Below, piece by piece: positions 36,292-43,755 of a stretch of DNA of 64,000 nucleotides. Where the stretch lies: contig CAWEWZ010000001.1 in assembly GCA_963812885.1 (NCBI GenBank), positions 203,340 through 267,339 on the forward strand, read 5' to 3'. Position 1 is the stretch's first letter. The number at the start of each line of letters is the position of its first letter. The notes under the pieces were generated by a model. That model made no database searches. It was not told where the DNA came from and saw only the letters and a list, made by a program, of their open reading frames with translations. Position numbers and translations under genes: made by a program. Source of the DNA: Bog-756 sp963812885. Its GTDB lineage: Bacteria > Actinomycetota > Acidimicrobiia > Acidimicrobiales > RAAP-2.

Positions 36292-36525
36292 TCATGCGTA
36301 GGGAACGGGGTGATTCCCGCCCAACTCGACGAATCGCTCATTGAGGGCGTGGGCGATGACATCGTGGTCGTGGGAGCTCGGTCGGAGGGCGCCATAGAGG
36401 AAGGCCTCCAATTGGAAGGCGGTACTCATGCCGCCCAAAGCGAAGTAGCGCAGCCACAGCTCGCCCCTGGACAGGTCGGCTTCCCGTCGGAAGAGATCGA
36501 GCGAGTCCGCCCGCGGTTCATCCAC
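36292..36525 (-). CDS. Small conserved actinobacterial protein
   Basis: 77 residues: DEPRADSLDLFRREADLSRG, ELWLRYFALGGMSTAFQLEA, FLYGALRPSSHDHDVIAHAL and NERFVELGGNHPVPYA. The LRYFALGGM...LEA...HDHDV.AHALNERF..LG..HPVPY pattern recurs as a stand-alone small protein in many actinobacteria, often near regulators. Function is unknown. The GTG start overlaps a TGA in another frame that may be the true end of the preceding ANTAR gene, suggesting translational coupling. Confidence 0.7.
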   Translation of the reverse strand: MDEPRADSLDLFRREADLSRGELWLRYFALGGMSTAFQLEAFLYGALRPSSHDHDVIAHALNERFVELGGNHPVPYA

Positions 36526-37243
36526 GGTGATCGCCGCGGCTGCCCGGTCCCAGGGTCTCGCTCGGCTCGGCGAGACGAGGCGACGATCTCTTCGGCGTGG
36601 TCGCGCAGGGACCGGCCGGTTCTCTGCGAGTCGAGGCGGAGCACGGTGTAGGCATCGTCCTGGGAGACGCCTTGGCGCTCCATGATCACGCCCTGGGCCT
36701 GGGCGATGGCCCGCCGCACCCGAAGCGCAGCCTGGATGCGGACGCCTTGCTCTTCTCCGCTGATGTCGGCCCTGGCCTCGGTCAGGATGGTCGAGGTCTC
36801 GGCCGCGAACAGCGACGCCAGGACCTCGTCCTGGGCGGCGAAGACGGACGGCCGGTGCGAGTAGATGTTGAGGGCGCCCACCGGCTGCTGCGATGCGGTC
36901 AGGGGGGTCGACAGGATGGCGCTGATGCCGAGCGAGTGGGCCTTCGGGGTGAAGGCCGGCCATCTGGTCTCGTCGGCCAGGGACTGGGTCTGGAACCGCC
37001 GGCCCTCGACCGAGGCGTCGATGCAGGGTCCTTCGCCGGTGGCGTACTGGTAGGTGTCCATGTCCAGGATGACCTGGTCACTGGCCGCCACCGTCGACAG
37101 GCGGCCGTTCCGCCGAAGCGAGACACTCACCCCGTCAGCGGCGTCCATCGTGACCCGGGTCAGGGCCACGACCATGTCGCAGGGCCCCGTCGACGGCGTC
37201 GTCCGGGGACGGAAAGGCCGAACCGAGCCTGCAGCCCGGGCAT
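36426..37243 (-). CDS. GAF-ANTAR antitermination regulator (frame breaks near N-terminus)
   Basis: The GAF domain reads VVALTRVTMDAADGVSVSLR, QYATGEGPCIDASVEGRRFQ and LGISAILSTPLTASQQPVGA. It is followed by an ANTAR RNA-binding domain (IAQAQGVIMERQGVSQDDAYTVLR). ANTAR proteins bind two-hexaloop RNA motifs and prevent termination. The likely start MPGLQARFGLSVP (ATG 37243) joins the GAF frame through two breaks within about 37185-37215. The frame as read runs on to 36426, but the conserved ANTAR ends earlier, so the true stop may be the TGA at 36518-36520. Confidence 0.78.
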
Positions 37244-37289
37244 GTGCTCGTCGGAATCGGCTTCTCGTGCCACACCCGCTGCTGCTCCC

Positions 37290-37759
37290 GGACGGGTCGG
37301 GCGAGATCTTGTCCGCCAATCCGCCGGTATCGAGCAGACGCCGGACCCGGGGAGGAGGGTGAGCGCACGGCAAAGTGCCGGGCCAGAGCAGCCAGGCGGC
37401 CTGCGGCGTCGACCGTCACCGCCAGGCACTCGCCGGACAGCGTGTCGACCTCACTCAGATCGAGGACGACCGACGTGAAGTCGCCCGCCGACGACCAGGT
37501 CGAACAGGGCACGGAGCTGGGCCCCGGCATGGACGTCGAGTTCGCCGCGGGCGGAGATGACGGCATGGTGGCCGGAGAGCTCCGTCGAGATGGCGAACCC
37601 AGCGCCGCCGTCGTCGGCCGCCGTCACTGCGACCTCGGCTCGGCCCCAGGGATGCACCCGGGGAGGAGCGGATGGCGCTCCGGGCCTGAGTGACGGTGCG
37701 GACCGCCCGCAGCGCGTTCGCAGGTGCAGGTGACCTCTCGACAGCGGCGATACGGACAT
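37290..37759 (-). CDS. STAS-domain anti-sigma factor antagonist-like protein (frame breaks)
   Basis: The frame from ATG 37759 (GGAGG 11 bases upstream) gives an Arg/Pro-rich lead and then GFAISTELSGHHAVISARGELDVHAGAQLRALFD. After a break near 37490 another frame continues FTSVVLDLSEVDTLSGECLAVTVDAAGRLAA, and after a break near 37355 RVRRLLDTGGLADKI closes the domain. The beta1-GELD, beta3 and LDTGGL blocks are STAS hallmarks. The phospho-site usually DSSG reads DTLSG, with serine retained. The 3' end is uncertain. It lies directly upstream of the GAF-ANTAR gene. Confidence 0.65.
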
Positions 37760-37926
37760 GGAGCCGTTGCCTCCAGGGTGGATGTCCCTCTCTGTCGAAG
37801 GCACGCCCACCGTACCACCGGTGTCCGGTCCACCATTTTCCCCGGACCTGTTGAATCGGTCCGGAGGCAGGTGAGAGGCTGGGGAGGATGAACGAGTGAC
37901 CGGCGGGGCCAACGAATGAAGGAGCA

Positions 37927-38673
37927 ATGAGCGACAGCGATCTCCCCGCAGTCGGTCAGGATCCGGCTGCGGAGCTGAGCGGAATCATCTCCAAGACGGT
38001 CGAGGCCCTGTTCTCGGAGGGGAGCGTCGCGGCCACCTTGCACCAGCTGGTGGCGCTGGCCGTGGCCACCATCGAGGGATGCGACTACGCCGGGATCTTC
38101 GTGGCCGAGGGGCGCGACGTGAACACTCCCTACTCCACCGACCCCGTGGTGGTCGAACTCGATGCCATCCAACGCCGCACCGGGGAGGGGCCCTGCCTCG
38201 ATGCCATGGCTCAGGACGGCGTCTTCTATGCCGAGGATCTGGCTGACGACGGTCGCTGGCCGCGCTTCGGGGTCGACGCCGTCGCCGCCGGCGTACGGAG
38301 CCTGCTGGCCGTGCCCCTCCCGATCAACGGCGATCCCGGGGCCCTCAATCTCTATGCCCGCTACCCCCAGGCCTTCGGGGTGATCGACAGGGGGAGGGCA
38401 TCGCTCCTGGCCGCCATGGCCGGGATGGCGATCTCGTCGGCGCGGACCCACGAGGACGAGGAGCGGCGGGCGGCCAACCTGCAGGCGGCGCTGGCCACCC
38501 GCGAGATGATCGGCCAGGCCCAGGGAATCCTCATGGAGCGGGAGCGGATCACACCCGACCAGGCGTTCGACATCCTCCGCCGGGCGTCCCAGCACCTCAA
38601 CGTCAAGTTGCGGGACGTCGCCCAGAACCTCGTCGATACCGGTGAGCGCCCGGACACCGGGACCACGCCGTAG
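37927..38673 (+). CDS. GAF-ANTAR antitermination regulator (second copy)
   Basis: 248 residues, intact. The GAF domain at about 25-180 has GCDYAGIFVAEGRDVNTPYS, RRTGEGPCLDAMAQDGVFYA and VRSLLAVPLPINGDPGALNL. The ANTAR domain at about 185-240 has REMIGQAQGILMERERITPD and QAFDILRRASQHLNVKLRDV. A sensor-coupled RNA antiterminator. AGGAG is just 2 bases before the ATG. It is divergent from the STAS/ANTAR pair and only distantly similar to it, so the two are not a recent duplication. Confidence 0.9.
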   Translation: MSDSDLPAVGQDPAAELSGIISKTVEALFSEGSVAATLHQLVALAVATIEGCDYAGIFVAEGRDVNTPYSTDPVVVELDAIQRRTGEGPCLDAMAQDGVFYAEDLADDGRWPRFGVDAVAAGVRSLLAVPLPINGDPGALNLYARYPQAFGVIDRGRASLLAAMAGMAISSARTHEDEERRAANLQAALATREMIGQAQGILMERERITPDQAFDILRRASQHLNVKLRDVAQNLVDTGERPDTGTTP

Positions 38674-38847
38674 GGCGGACAACGGAGCCATTCCCGGTCG
38701 GCCGATCCGGTCGGGGACCCCGATCGGCGGTTGCGGCCGAGGAGGCCGAGTCACCATTCGGACGACGTGCACCCGTTTGACCTTGGCGTTCGTGCATCGG
38801 GCGTCGATGTCGGCCGGCCGTGGAACACATCGTTCTCAACTCGATGC

Positions 38848-38871
38848 AACCTGAGAGCCCACTCGAGCGTG
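38848..38871 (+). promoter_or_regulatory. Candidate ECF-type promoter of the sigma-serpin operon
   Basis: AACC (38848-38851), a 16-base spacer, and CGTG (38868-38871) match the AAC...CGT pattern of many ECF promoters. Transcription would start about 14 bases before the TTG of the sigma gene. It suggests autoregulation. Short motifs like this occur by chance, so confidence is limited. Confidence 0.35.
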
Positions 38872-38890
38872 TATCTGAAAAGGGGACGAG

Positions 38891-39412
38891 TTGCCGAAGA
38901 GTGAGGCATTCGACGAGCTGTACGCAGCAAGCCGCGAACGGCTGACCGTTCAGCTGACCGCGCTCGCCGGAGACCGCTCCGAGGCACAGGATCTTGTTCA
39001 GGAGGCATTTGTGCGGGCATGGATTCGCTGGGACACGGTGAGCGCGTACGACGATCCTGAAGGTTGGGTCCGGCGGGTCGCCTACAATCTGGGGGTCAGC
39101 CGGTGGCGAAAGGCTCGTCGATTGCTGCTGCGCCCGTCGTCGGCCGGAGCGCTGCCCTCAGGGGAGGGGCTCGTGTCCGACGGATCATCGATCGGCGGTC
39201 CGGGAGAGTCGATCGGGGTGATCGCCGCGTTGCTGACTCTGCCGGTACCTGAACGCCGGGCCGTGGTCCTCCATCACGTCGCCGGCCTCTCGGTCGAAGA
39301 GGTGGCCGCCGAGGTCGGATCGCCGGTCGGTACCGTCAAATCGTGGCTGTCGCGGGGCAGGGGCCGGCTGCAGGCCGAGCTCGAGAGTCAGGGCGTCCAC
39401 AACCATGGATGA
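38891..39412 (+). CDS. ECF RNA polymerase sigma factor, SigE-family-like
   Basis: 173 residues. Region 2: FDELYAASRERLTVQLTALA, QDLVQEAFVRAWIRWDTVSAYDDPEGWVRRVAYNL. Region 4: LPVPERRAVVLHHVAGLSVEEVAAEVGSPVGTVKSWLSRGRGRL. The TTG start follows AAAAGGGG and gives the usual ECF length. A Gly/Ser-rich linker (GALPSGEGLVSDGSSIGG) joins the domains. Its stop overlaps the serpin gene start by 8 bases, the position where ECF factors usually carry their anti-sigma gene. It is expected to be held inactive by that membrane protein. Confidence 0.9.
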   Translation: MPKSEAFDELYAASRERLTVQLTALAGDRSEAQDLVQEAFVRAWIRWDTVSAYDDPEGWVRRVAYNLGVSRWRKARRLLLRPSSAGALPSGEGLVSDGSSIGGPGESIGVIAALLTLPVPERRAVVLHHVAGLSVEEVAAEVGSPVGTVKSWLSRGRGRLQAELESQGVHNHG

Positions 39413-40976
39413 CCGGAGCCCGGGACGGCCGGAGCCGGCGGGACGGCCCGATCTGCCGGATCCGCCGGAGCTGCCGGAGCTGCCGGAGCTGCCGGACGAT
39501 CCTGTCGGTCAGGCGTTGGCATCGCTCGGAGACTATCGGCCCGGCGGGTCCTGGCCGGAAGGTGCGACCCTCCGTCGGCGCGGCGACCGGCGCCGCCGGA
39601 GGCGCCGACTGACCGCGGCGGGATGCACGACCGCGGTGGTCCTCGCCGTGGCCGTCCTCCTGATCTCCGAGGGCACCGGCCCTCATCCGAACCCGTCGGC
39701 CAACAGCCGGCCAGCGCTGGCCCCGGGACAGTTCGTCCGGACCACGCTGGGCAGCGCCGAAGAGATCGTCTCGACAACCGCCCGTGCCGCGCCTCCGTCC
39801 GGCCGGTCGGGAACCGCGGCGACGGCCGAGCAGTCGTTCAGCCTCGCCGTGCTCCGGCAATCGGTGGAGTCCGCCGGGTCGACCAACGTGGTCGACTCTC
39901 CCTACAGCCTGGCCGAAGCGCTCCTCATGCTCGAGCTCGGAGCCCGGGGGACCACCGCGTCGCAGATCGGCAACACGCTGGGCATGGCCGGAATGGCACC
40001 CGGTCAACAGGCGGACGCATGGGCCTCGCTCTCCACCGACCTCCAGCGGGCCGCGACAGCCGACCACGTCGCCCTCCAGGATGCGGACAGTCTGTGGGCC
40101 CAACCGGCCCTGAGCCTGGTCCCCTCGTACCTCACGTCGTTGAAGCAGACGTTCGATGCCGGTCTGTGGCGGACCGATTTCAGCGGCCATCCGGCCGCGT
40201 CCGTCGCCGCCATCAACGCCTGGGTGAGCCGGGAGACCCACGGCAAGATCACCCGACTTCTGTCGACCGGTGACGTCGATCCCAGCACGGTGCTGGCCTT
40301 GCTCAATGCCGTGTACTTCAAGGCACCGTGGCAAGCCCCGCTTTCCGACCTGCCCCAAGCCGGGTTCCGTGCGCCGGGAGGTGATGTGACCGTGCCCTAC
40401 CTGGGGAATGGAGGGTCCGGGTCGTTGAAGGCGTCGGTGGGTGACGGGGTCGAGGAGGTGGAGCTCCCCTACTGGAACGGAGTGCCGGCGACCGATCAGC
40501 ACTCGAGGGCGGCCGGCGGCCCGGGACGGTACGCGGCCGACATCATCATGCCCACGGCAGAATCGCTGCCCCGCTTCGTCGACACCCTCGATGCCGGGAC
40601 GTGGCGGGCGATGCTGGGCCGTCTCTCGAGTCAGGCGGTCGACCTCAGCTTCCCGAAGTTTTCGTTGGCCGCCAACCGGGATCTGAGCCAGAACCTGAAG
40701 GCGCTCGGCATCACCGACGCCTTTTCATCGCAGGCTGCGGACCTGAGCGGGATCAGCCCGATCCCCACCTACGTGAAGCTGGTGCGGCAGGCGGCGACGC
40801 TCGACGTGACCAAGTGGGGCACCGTGGCCACGGCCGCCACCGCGGTGGTCGCCGATGCGACCGCGGCTCGCAGATCGATTGCCGTGCACATCGACAGGCC
40901 GTTCCTCTTCGTGATCCGAGACACGATGACCGGCGCCATCCTGTTCACCGCGGCCGTGACGGACCCCTCGGCCTGA
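39405..40976 (+). CDS. Membrane-anchored serpin, candidate anti-sigma/sensor partner
   Basis: 523 residues. Residues 1-70 are cytoplasmic, with a PELPELPELP repeat and an Arg cluster (RRRGDRRRRRRR). A single helix follows at about 71-87. After a linker comes a full serpin domain from about 140: NVVDSPYSLAEALLMLELGA, NAVYFKAPW, and the C-terminal PFLFVIRDTMTGAILF. The reactive-loop hinge GTVATAAT (472-479) has Gly P15, Thr P14 and small residues as in inhibitory serpins; Arg489-Arg490 is a candidate scissile region. It overlaps the ECF gene by 8 bases. The serpin assignment is firm; the anti-sigma role is inference from position and topology. Confidence 0.85.
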   Translation: MDDRSPGRPEPAGRPDLPDPPELPELPELPDDPVGQALASLGDYRPGGSWPEGATLRRRGDRRRRRRRLTAAGCTTAVVLAVAVLLISEGTGPHPNPSANSRPALAPGQFVRTTLGSAEEIVSTTARAAPPSGRSGTAATAEQSFSLAVLRQSVESAGSTNVVDSPYSLAEALLMLELGARGTTASQIGNTLGMAGMAPGQQADAWASLSTDLQRAATADHVALQDADSLWAQPALSLVPSYLTSLKQTFDAGLWRTDFSGHPAASVAAINAWVSRETHGKITRLLSTGDVDPSTVLALLNAVYFKAPWQAPLSDLPQAGFRAPGGDVTVPYLGNGGSGSLKASVGDGVEEVELPYWNGVPATDQHSRAAGGPGRYAADIIMPTAESLPRFVDTLDAGTWRAMLGRLSSQAVDLSFPKFSLAANRDLSQNLKALGITDAFSSQAADLSGISPIPTYVKLVRQAATLDVTKWGTVATAATAVVADATAARRSIAVHIDRPFLFVIRDTMTGAILFTAAVTDPSA

Positions 40977-41086
40977 GCCTGGCCGCCGGCCCTGTGCCCT
41001 CGCTCCCGTCTGGCCGACGCCGCCACTATCCGAAATCGCGTTTGTTGGGTAAAATTTCGGCCTCGCGGTGACGGGAGGGGCAGAGG

Positions 41087-42280
41087 ATGACGGAAGGACC
41101 GCAGGAACCAGGTTGGTGGTTGGCATCTGACGGCCGGTGGTACCCGCCGGAATTGGGATGGAATCCGCCGGAGCCGGCAATCGATCCCCTGCCCGTTCCC
41201 GAGTTGGTCGGCGCCGGACCGTCGATGCGGTGGGACTCCCTCGATCCACCTTCCGAGCAACCTTCAGACCCGGCTGCCGATCAAATCTCCGATCAACCCT
41301 GCGATCAGTGGTCCGTGTTGTGGTCCTCGTCGCCGACCGAGACGGTGGCGGCCGGTGAACGGACGCTGGAGGGTGACACCATCTTCCCGGCCAGAAGACG
41401 GAGGAAGGCATGGAGACCCCGGCGGAGGGGTGTACTGGTCGGCGCCGGCGTCTCGCTTGCCGCCGTCATCGCCCTTGTGGTCGGACTGGTGGGGACGGCC
41501 GGAAACCCGACGACGTCGGCTACCGGGAGTTCGGGCGCGGTGGTACTGACCTCGGCCCGGAGCACCCTGGCGGCCAAGACCGCCGATCTCCACCTGAGCC
41601 TGGTCATGCGTGTTCCCGGCGCCGGACAGGTCACCGGAACCGGTGACGGCGTGGTGGATTTCGGCGCCGACTCGGGACAGGTCACCGTCCGATACACCGG
41701 TCTTCCCCAAGAGGGCGGTTCGCAGCTCACGGAGATCTTCGTCGGACCGACCCTGTATCTGTCGATTCCGGGGATCTCGGACGTGGTCCCGGGGAAGTCG
41801 TGGATATCCGAGCCGGTGTCGTCTTCGAGCTCGATGACACCGGGGAGTTCGAATCCGGCCGCCATGTTCCAGCTCCTGACGGAGCAGGGCGATACGGTGA
41901 GCACGCTGGGGCCGAGCACCATCGACGGGGAGGCCGTGCACGGTTACCACGTCTCGATCAACGAGGCCACCATCGAACAGGAGCTGGCTCACTCCGGCGT
42001 GCCCTCAGCGGAAATGCAACAGGCCGAGTCGATGTTCGGCAGTGCCGGACTCGAGATGTCCGTGTTCATCGGGGACGGCGACCACCTGCTCCGCCGGATC
42101 ACCTTCTCGATGCATCTCACGGTCCGCTCGCTCAGCCTCTCGGCCGAAGCCACCGAGGACATCAGCAACTACGGTACCCCGGTCTCCATCACCACACCCC
42201 CGGCCGATCAGGTCGTCCCGCTCTCGCAGTTCATGCAGGCGGCGGCGGGCCAATCGGGCGGCACCCTGAGCAACGCCTGA
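41087..42280 (+). CDS. Membrane-anchored LppX/LprG-like protein with DUF2510-type N-terminus
   Basis: 397 residues. The N-terminus has EPGWWLASDGRWYPPE, the WW-like motif common in actinobacterial membrane proteins. A basic stretch and one helix (GVLVGAGVSLAAVIALVVGLVG, about 115-137) follow. The extracytoplasmic part has a LolA/LppX-like beta pattern: VLTSARSTLAAKTADLHLSL, GDGVVDFGADSGQVTVRY and IDGEAVHGYHVSIN. Such folds carry lipids or sense the envelope. GGAGGGG lies 6 bases before the ATG, and a TAAAAT -10-like hexamer sits at 41050-41055. It may belong with the serpin unit. Confidence 0.65.
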   Translation: MTEGPQEPGWWLASDGRWYPPELGWNPPEPAIDPLPVPELVGAGPSMRWDSLDPPSEQPSDPAADQISDQPCDQWSVLWSSSPTETVAAGERTLEGDTIFPARRRRKAWRPRRRGVLVGAGVSLAAVIALVVGLVGTAGNPTTSATGSSGAVVLTSARSTLAAKTADLHLSLVMRVPGAGQVTGTGDGVVDFGADSGQVTVRYTGLPQEGGSQLTEIFVGPTLYLSIPGISDVVPGKSWISEPVSSSSSMTPGSSNPAAMFQLLTEQGDTVSTLGPSTIDGEAVHGYHVSINEATIEQELAHSGVPSAEMQQAESMFGSAGLEMSVFIGDGDHLLRRITFSMHLTVRSLSLSAEATEDISNYGTPVSITTPPADQVVPLSQFMQAAAGQSGGTLSNA

Positions 42281-42618
42281 CAGGAGGGCAGGTAGGGAGG
42301 CGGGGAGCAGGGAATGGGGAGGGGCAGTCTGACGGGCCGGGACGGTCTGACGGGCCGGGAGGCCGATCCAGTCGGCCCGGACGGCCCGGACGGCGCGGAC
42401 GGCGCGGACGGCGCGGAATGATCCGAGCCCGGCCACCGGGACCCGGTCAGAGGGCGGCAGGGGACGCGGCTTGACCGGCGTGGTCGGCAGCCACGATCGG
42501 CTCCAGCTCGGTCGGCGTGGCGCCGGGCGATACGATCACGCTGCAGTGCCGTGCTCGGATCAGTGTCCCCGCCGTCGAGGCCCAGGCCCCCCGGTCCTTG
42601 ACCAGGGACTCCATCCAG
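42281..42618. other. Gene-free low-complexity stretch
   Basis: I see no gene. The first part is purine-rich, then a 9-base tandem array occupies 42373-42417. The remainder, up to the tRNA-Phe 3' end, has no recognised signal. Confidence 0.4.
42373..42417. repeat. Tandem array of five 9-bp units
   Basis: Two CGGCCCGGA units are followed by three CGGCGCGGA units. It is non-coding and probably a slippage-prone simple repeat. Confidence 0.8.
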
Positions 42619-42691
42619 TGGTCGGGACCGGCGTCGATCCGGTGACCTCACGCTTTTCAGGCGCGCGCTCTACCAACTGAGCTACCCGACC
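42619..42691 (-). tRNA. tRNA-Phe (GAA)
   Basis: A complete 73-base cloverleaf on the minus strand. Acceptor stem GGTCGGG/CCCGACC, D arm GCTC-AGTTGGTA-GAGC, anticodon loop CTGAAAA with anticodon GAA, T stem ACCGG/CCGGT, discriminator A. CCA is not encoded. The T loop reads ATCGACG, with A at position 54 where T is nearly universal; this may be a base error. Confidence 0.92.
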
Positions 42692-42710
42692 CCGCCTCGG
42701 CGAGCCGAGG

Positions 42711-42788
42711 TGGCGGACCTGACGGGATTTGAACCCGCGACCTCCGGCTTGACAGGCCGGCGTGCACTCCAAACTGCACCACAGGTCC
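42711..42788 (-). tRNA. tRNA-Asp (GTC)
   Basis: A cloverleaf with acceptor GGACCTG/CAGGTCC, D stem GTGC/GCAC, anticodon stem CCGGC/GCCGG with loop CTGTCAA (anticodon GTC), T arm GCGGG-TTCAAAT-CCCGT and discriminator G. The 3' CCA is encoded and included in the coordinates. Confidence 0.95.
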
Positions 42789-42817
42789 CCAACCAGCACA
42801 GACGCTGGGGCATACGG

Positions 42818-42890
42818 CACCCCCAACGGGATTCGAACCCGTGTTACCGCCTTGAAAGGGCGGCGTCCTAGGCCGCTAGACGATGGGGGC
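42818..42890 (-). tRNA. tRNA-Glu (TTC)
   Basis: A 73-base cloverleaf with acceptor GCCCCCA/TGGGGGT (a G-U pair at 1-72), anticodon stem CCGCC/GGCGG with loop CTTTCAA (anticodon TTC), T arm ACGGG-TTCGAAT-CCCGT and discriminator G. It is first in a Glu-Asp-Phe cluster on the minus strand. Confidence 0.95.
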
Positions 42891-42928
42891 TCAAACCCGA
42901 TCAGGGCTTTTGGAGATTAGCAGAGGGA

Positions 42929-43423
42929 TCAAAGGGCGCCCTCCGGCCGACCCTCCTCGGGAAGGTCGGCGGCGAGGACCTCGATCATCAGGTACTGCAA
43001 TTGGCCGAGCAGTTCGTAGAGGGCGTATTCGGGAGCAGTCGGGTCGGAGGGATCGGGCGGGGGCATGTCCTCGCTCACATCGAGGCGGGTGCCGAGCACC
43101 AGCCGCATGGTCCCCACCGCCGAGAGCCAAGCTTCGAGTTCCTGGCTGCTGAGAATGTCGGCCTCGGCCGTCTCGGCCACGACGGCGAACGCCTGCCGGT
43201 GGTGGTTGACCAGCGCGCTGTCCACCAATGTCCGGTAGTCGCGCTCAGCGCTCTCCAGGCTCTCGCCCGGGTAGGCGGGAGGGAAGAGCCGCCGGGTCAT
43301 CGGCTCATCCGGGCCGATGACCGGGGCGAGCTGCGCCGCCATGGTGGCGAGTACGGCCCGCACCCCCGGGTCGAGTTTGACGGCGTAGCGCCCGTCCCGG
43401 CGCCGCCGGATGGGTGCGCTCAC
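42929..43423 (-). CDS. DUF2017 family protein
   Basis: 164 residues: RRRRDGRYAVKLDPGVRAVL, AAQLAPVIGPDEPMTRRLFPPAY, SALVNHHRQAFAVVAETAEADILS and LSAVGTMRLVLGTRLDVSEDM. The pattern matches the actinobacterial DUF2017 family, normally encoded directly after clpS. Function is unknown. The GTG overlaps the clpS TGA, indicating coupling. The tRNA cluster follows. Confidence 0.85.
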   Translation of the reverse strand: MSAPIRRRRDGRYAVKLDPGVRAVLATMAAQLAPVIGPDEPMTRRLFPPAYPGESLESAERDYRTLVDSALVNHHRQAFAVVAETAEADILSSQELEAWLSAVGTMRLVLGTRLDVSEDMPPPDPSDPTAPEYALYELLGQLQYLMIEVLAADLPEEGRPEGAL

Positions 43424-43755
43424 GTGGACTGCTCCATGGTGGCCCACAGCCCGTGCTCGTGGAGCCGGTAGACATCCAGCTCGGCGCGCTCGCGGGTTCC
43501 CGACGAGACCACCGCCCGTCCCTTGTGGTGGACGTCGAGCATCAGCTTGGTGGCCTTCTCCTTGGAGTAGCCGAAGAGCTTCTGGAAGACGAAGGTCACG
43601 AAGGACATCAGATTGATCGGGTCGTTCCACACGATGACCAGCCAGGGGCGATCGGTGTGCTGCGCCTCGTCCAGGTCGGGACGCTCGGCCTCGACGGGAA
43701 GCGCCTCCGCCTGCCGGGCCACGGTCGGGCGTGCCGGCGCCATGACCCGGATCAC
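43420..43755 (-). CDS. clpS: ClpS adaptor of the Clp protease
   Basis: 111 residues. The core reads WLVIVWNDPINLMSFVTFVFQKLFGYSKEKATKLMLDVHHKGRAVV, the ClpS fold with the NDPINLM substrate-binding segment for N-degrons. It delivers substrates to ClpCP or ClpAP. The GTG at 43755 overlaps the ctaA stop; ATG 43743 (MAPARPTV) is an alternative start. Confidence 0.93.
   Translation of the reverse strand: MIRVMAPARPTVARQAEALPVEAERPDLDEAQHTDRPWLVIVWNDPINLMSFVTFVFQKLFGYSKEKATKLMLDVHHKGRAVVSSGTRERAELDVYRLHEHGLWATMEQST

Noticed and set aside
42281..42618. CRISPR-like array
   Set aside because: The repeats are 9 bases with no spacers. No CRISPR repeat-spacer pattern or cas gene was seen anywhere in the window.
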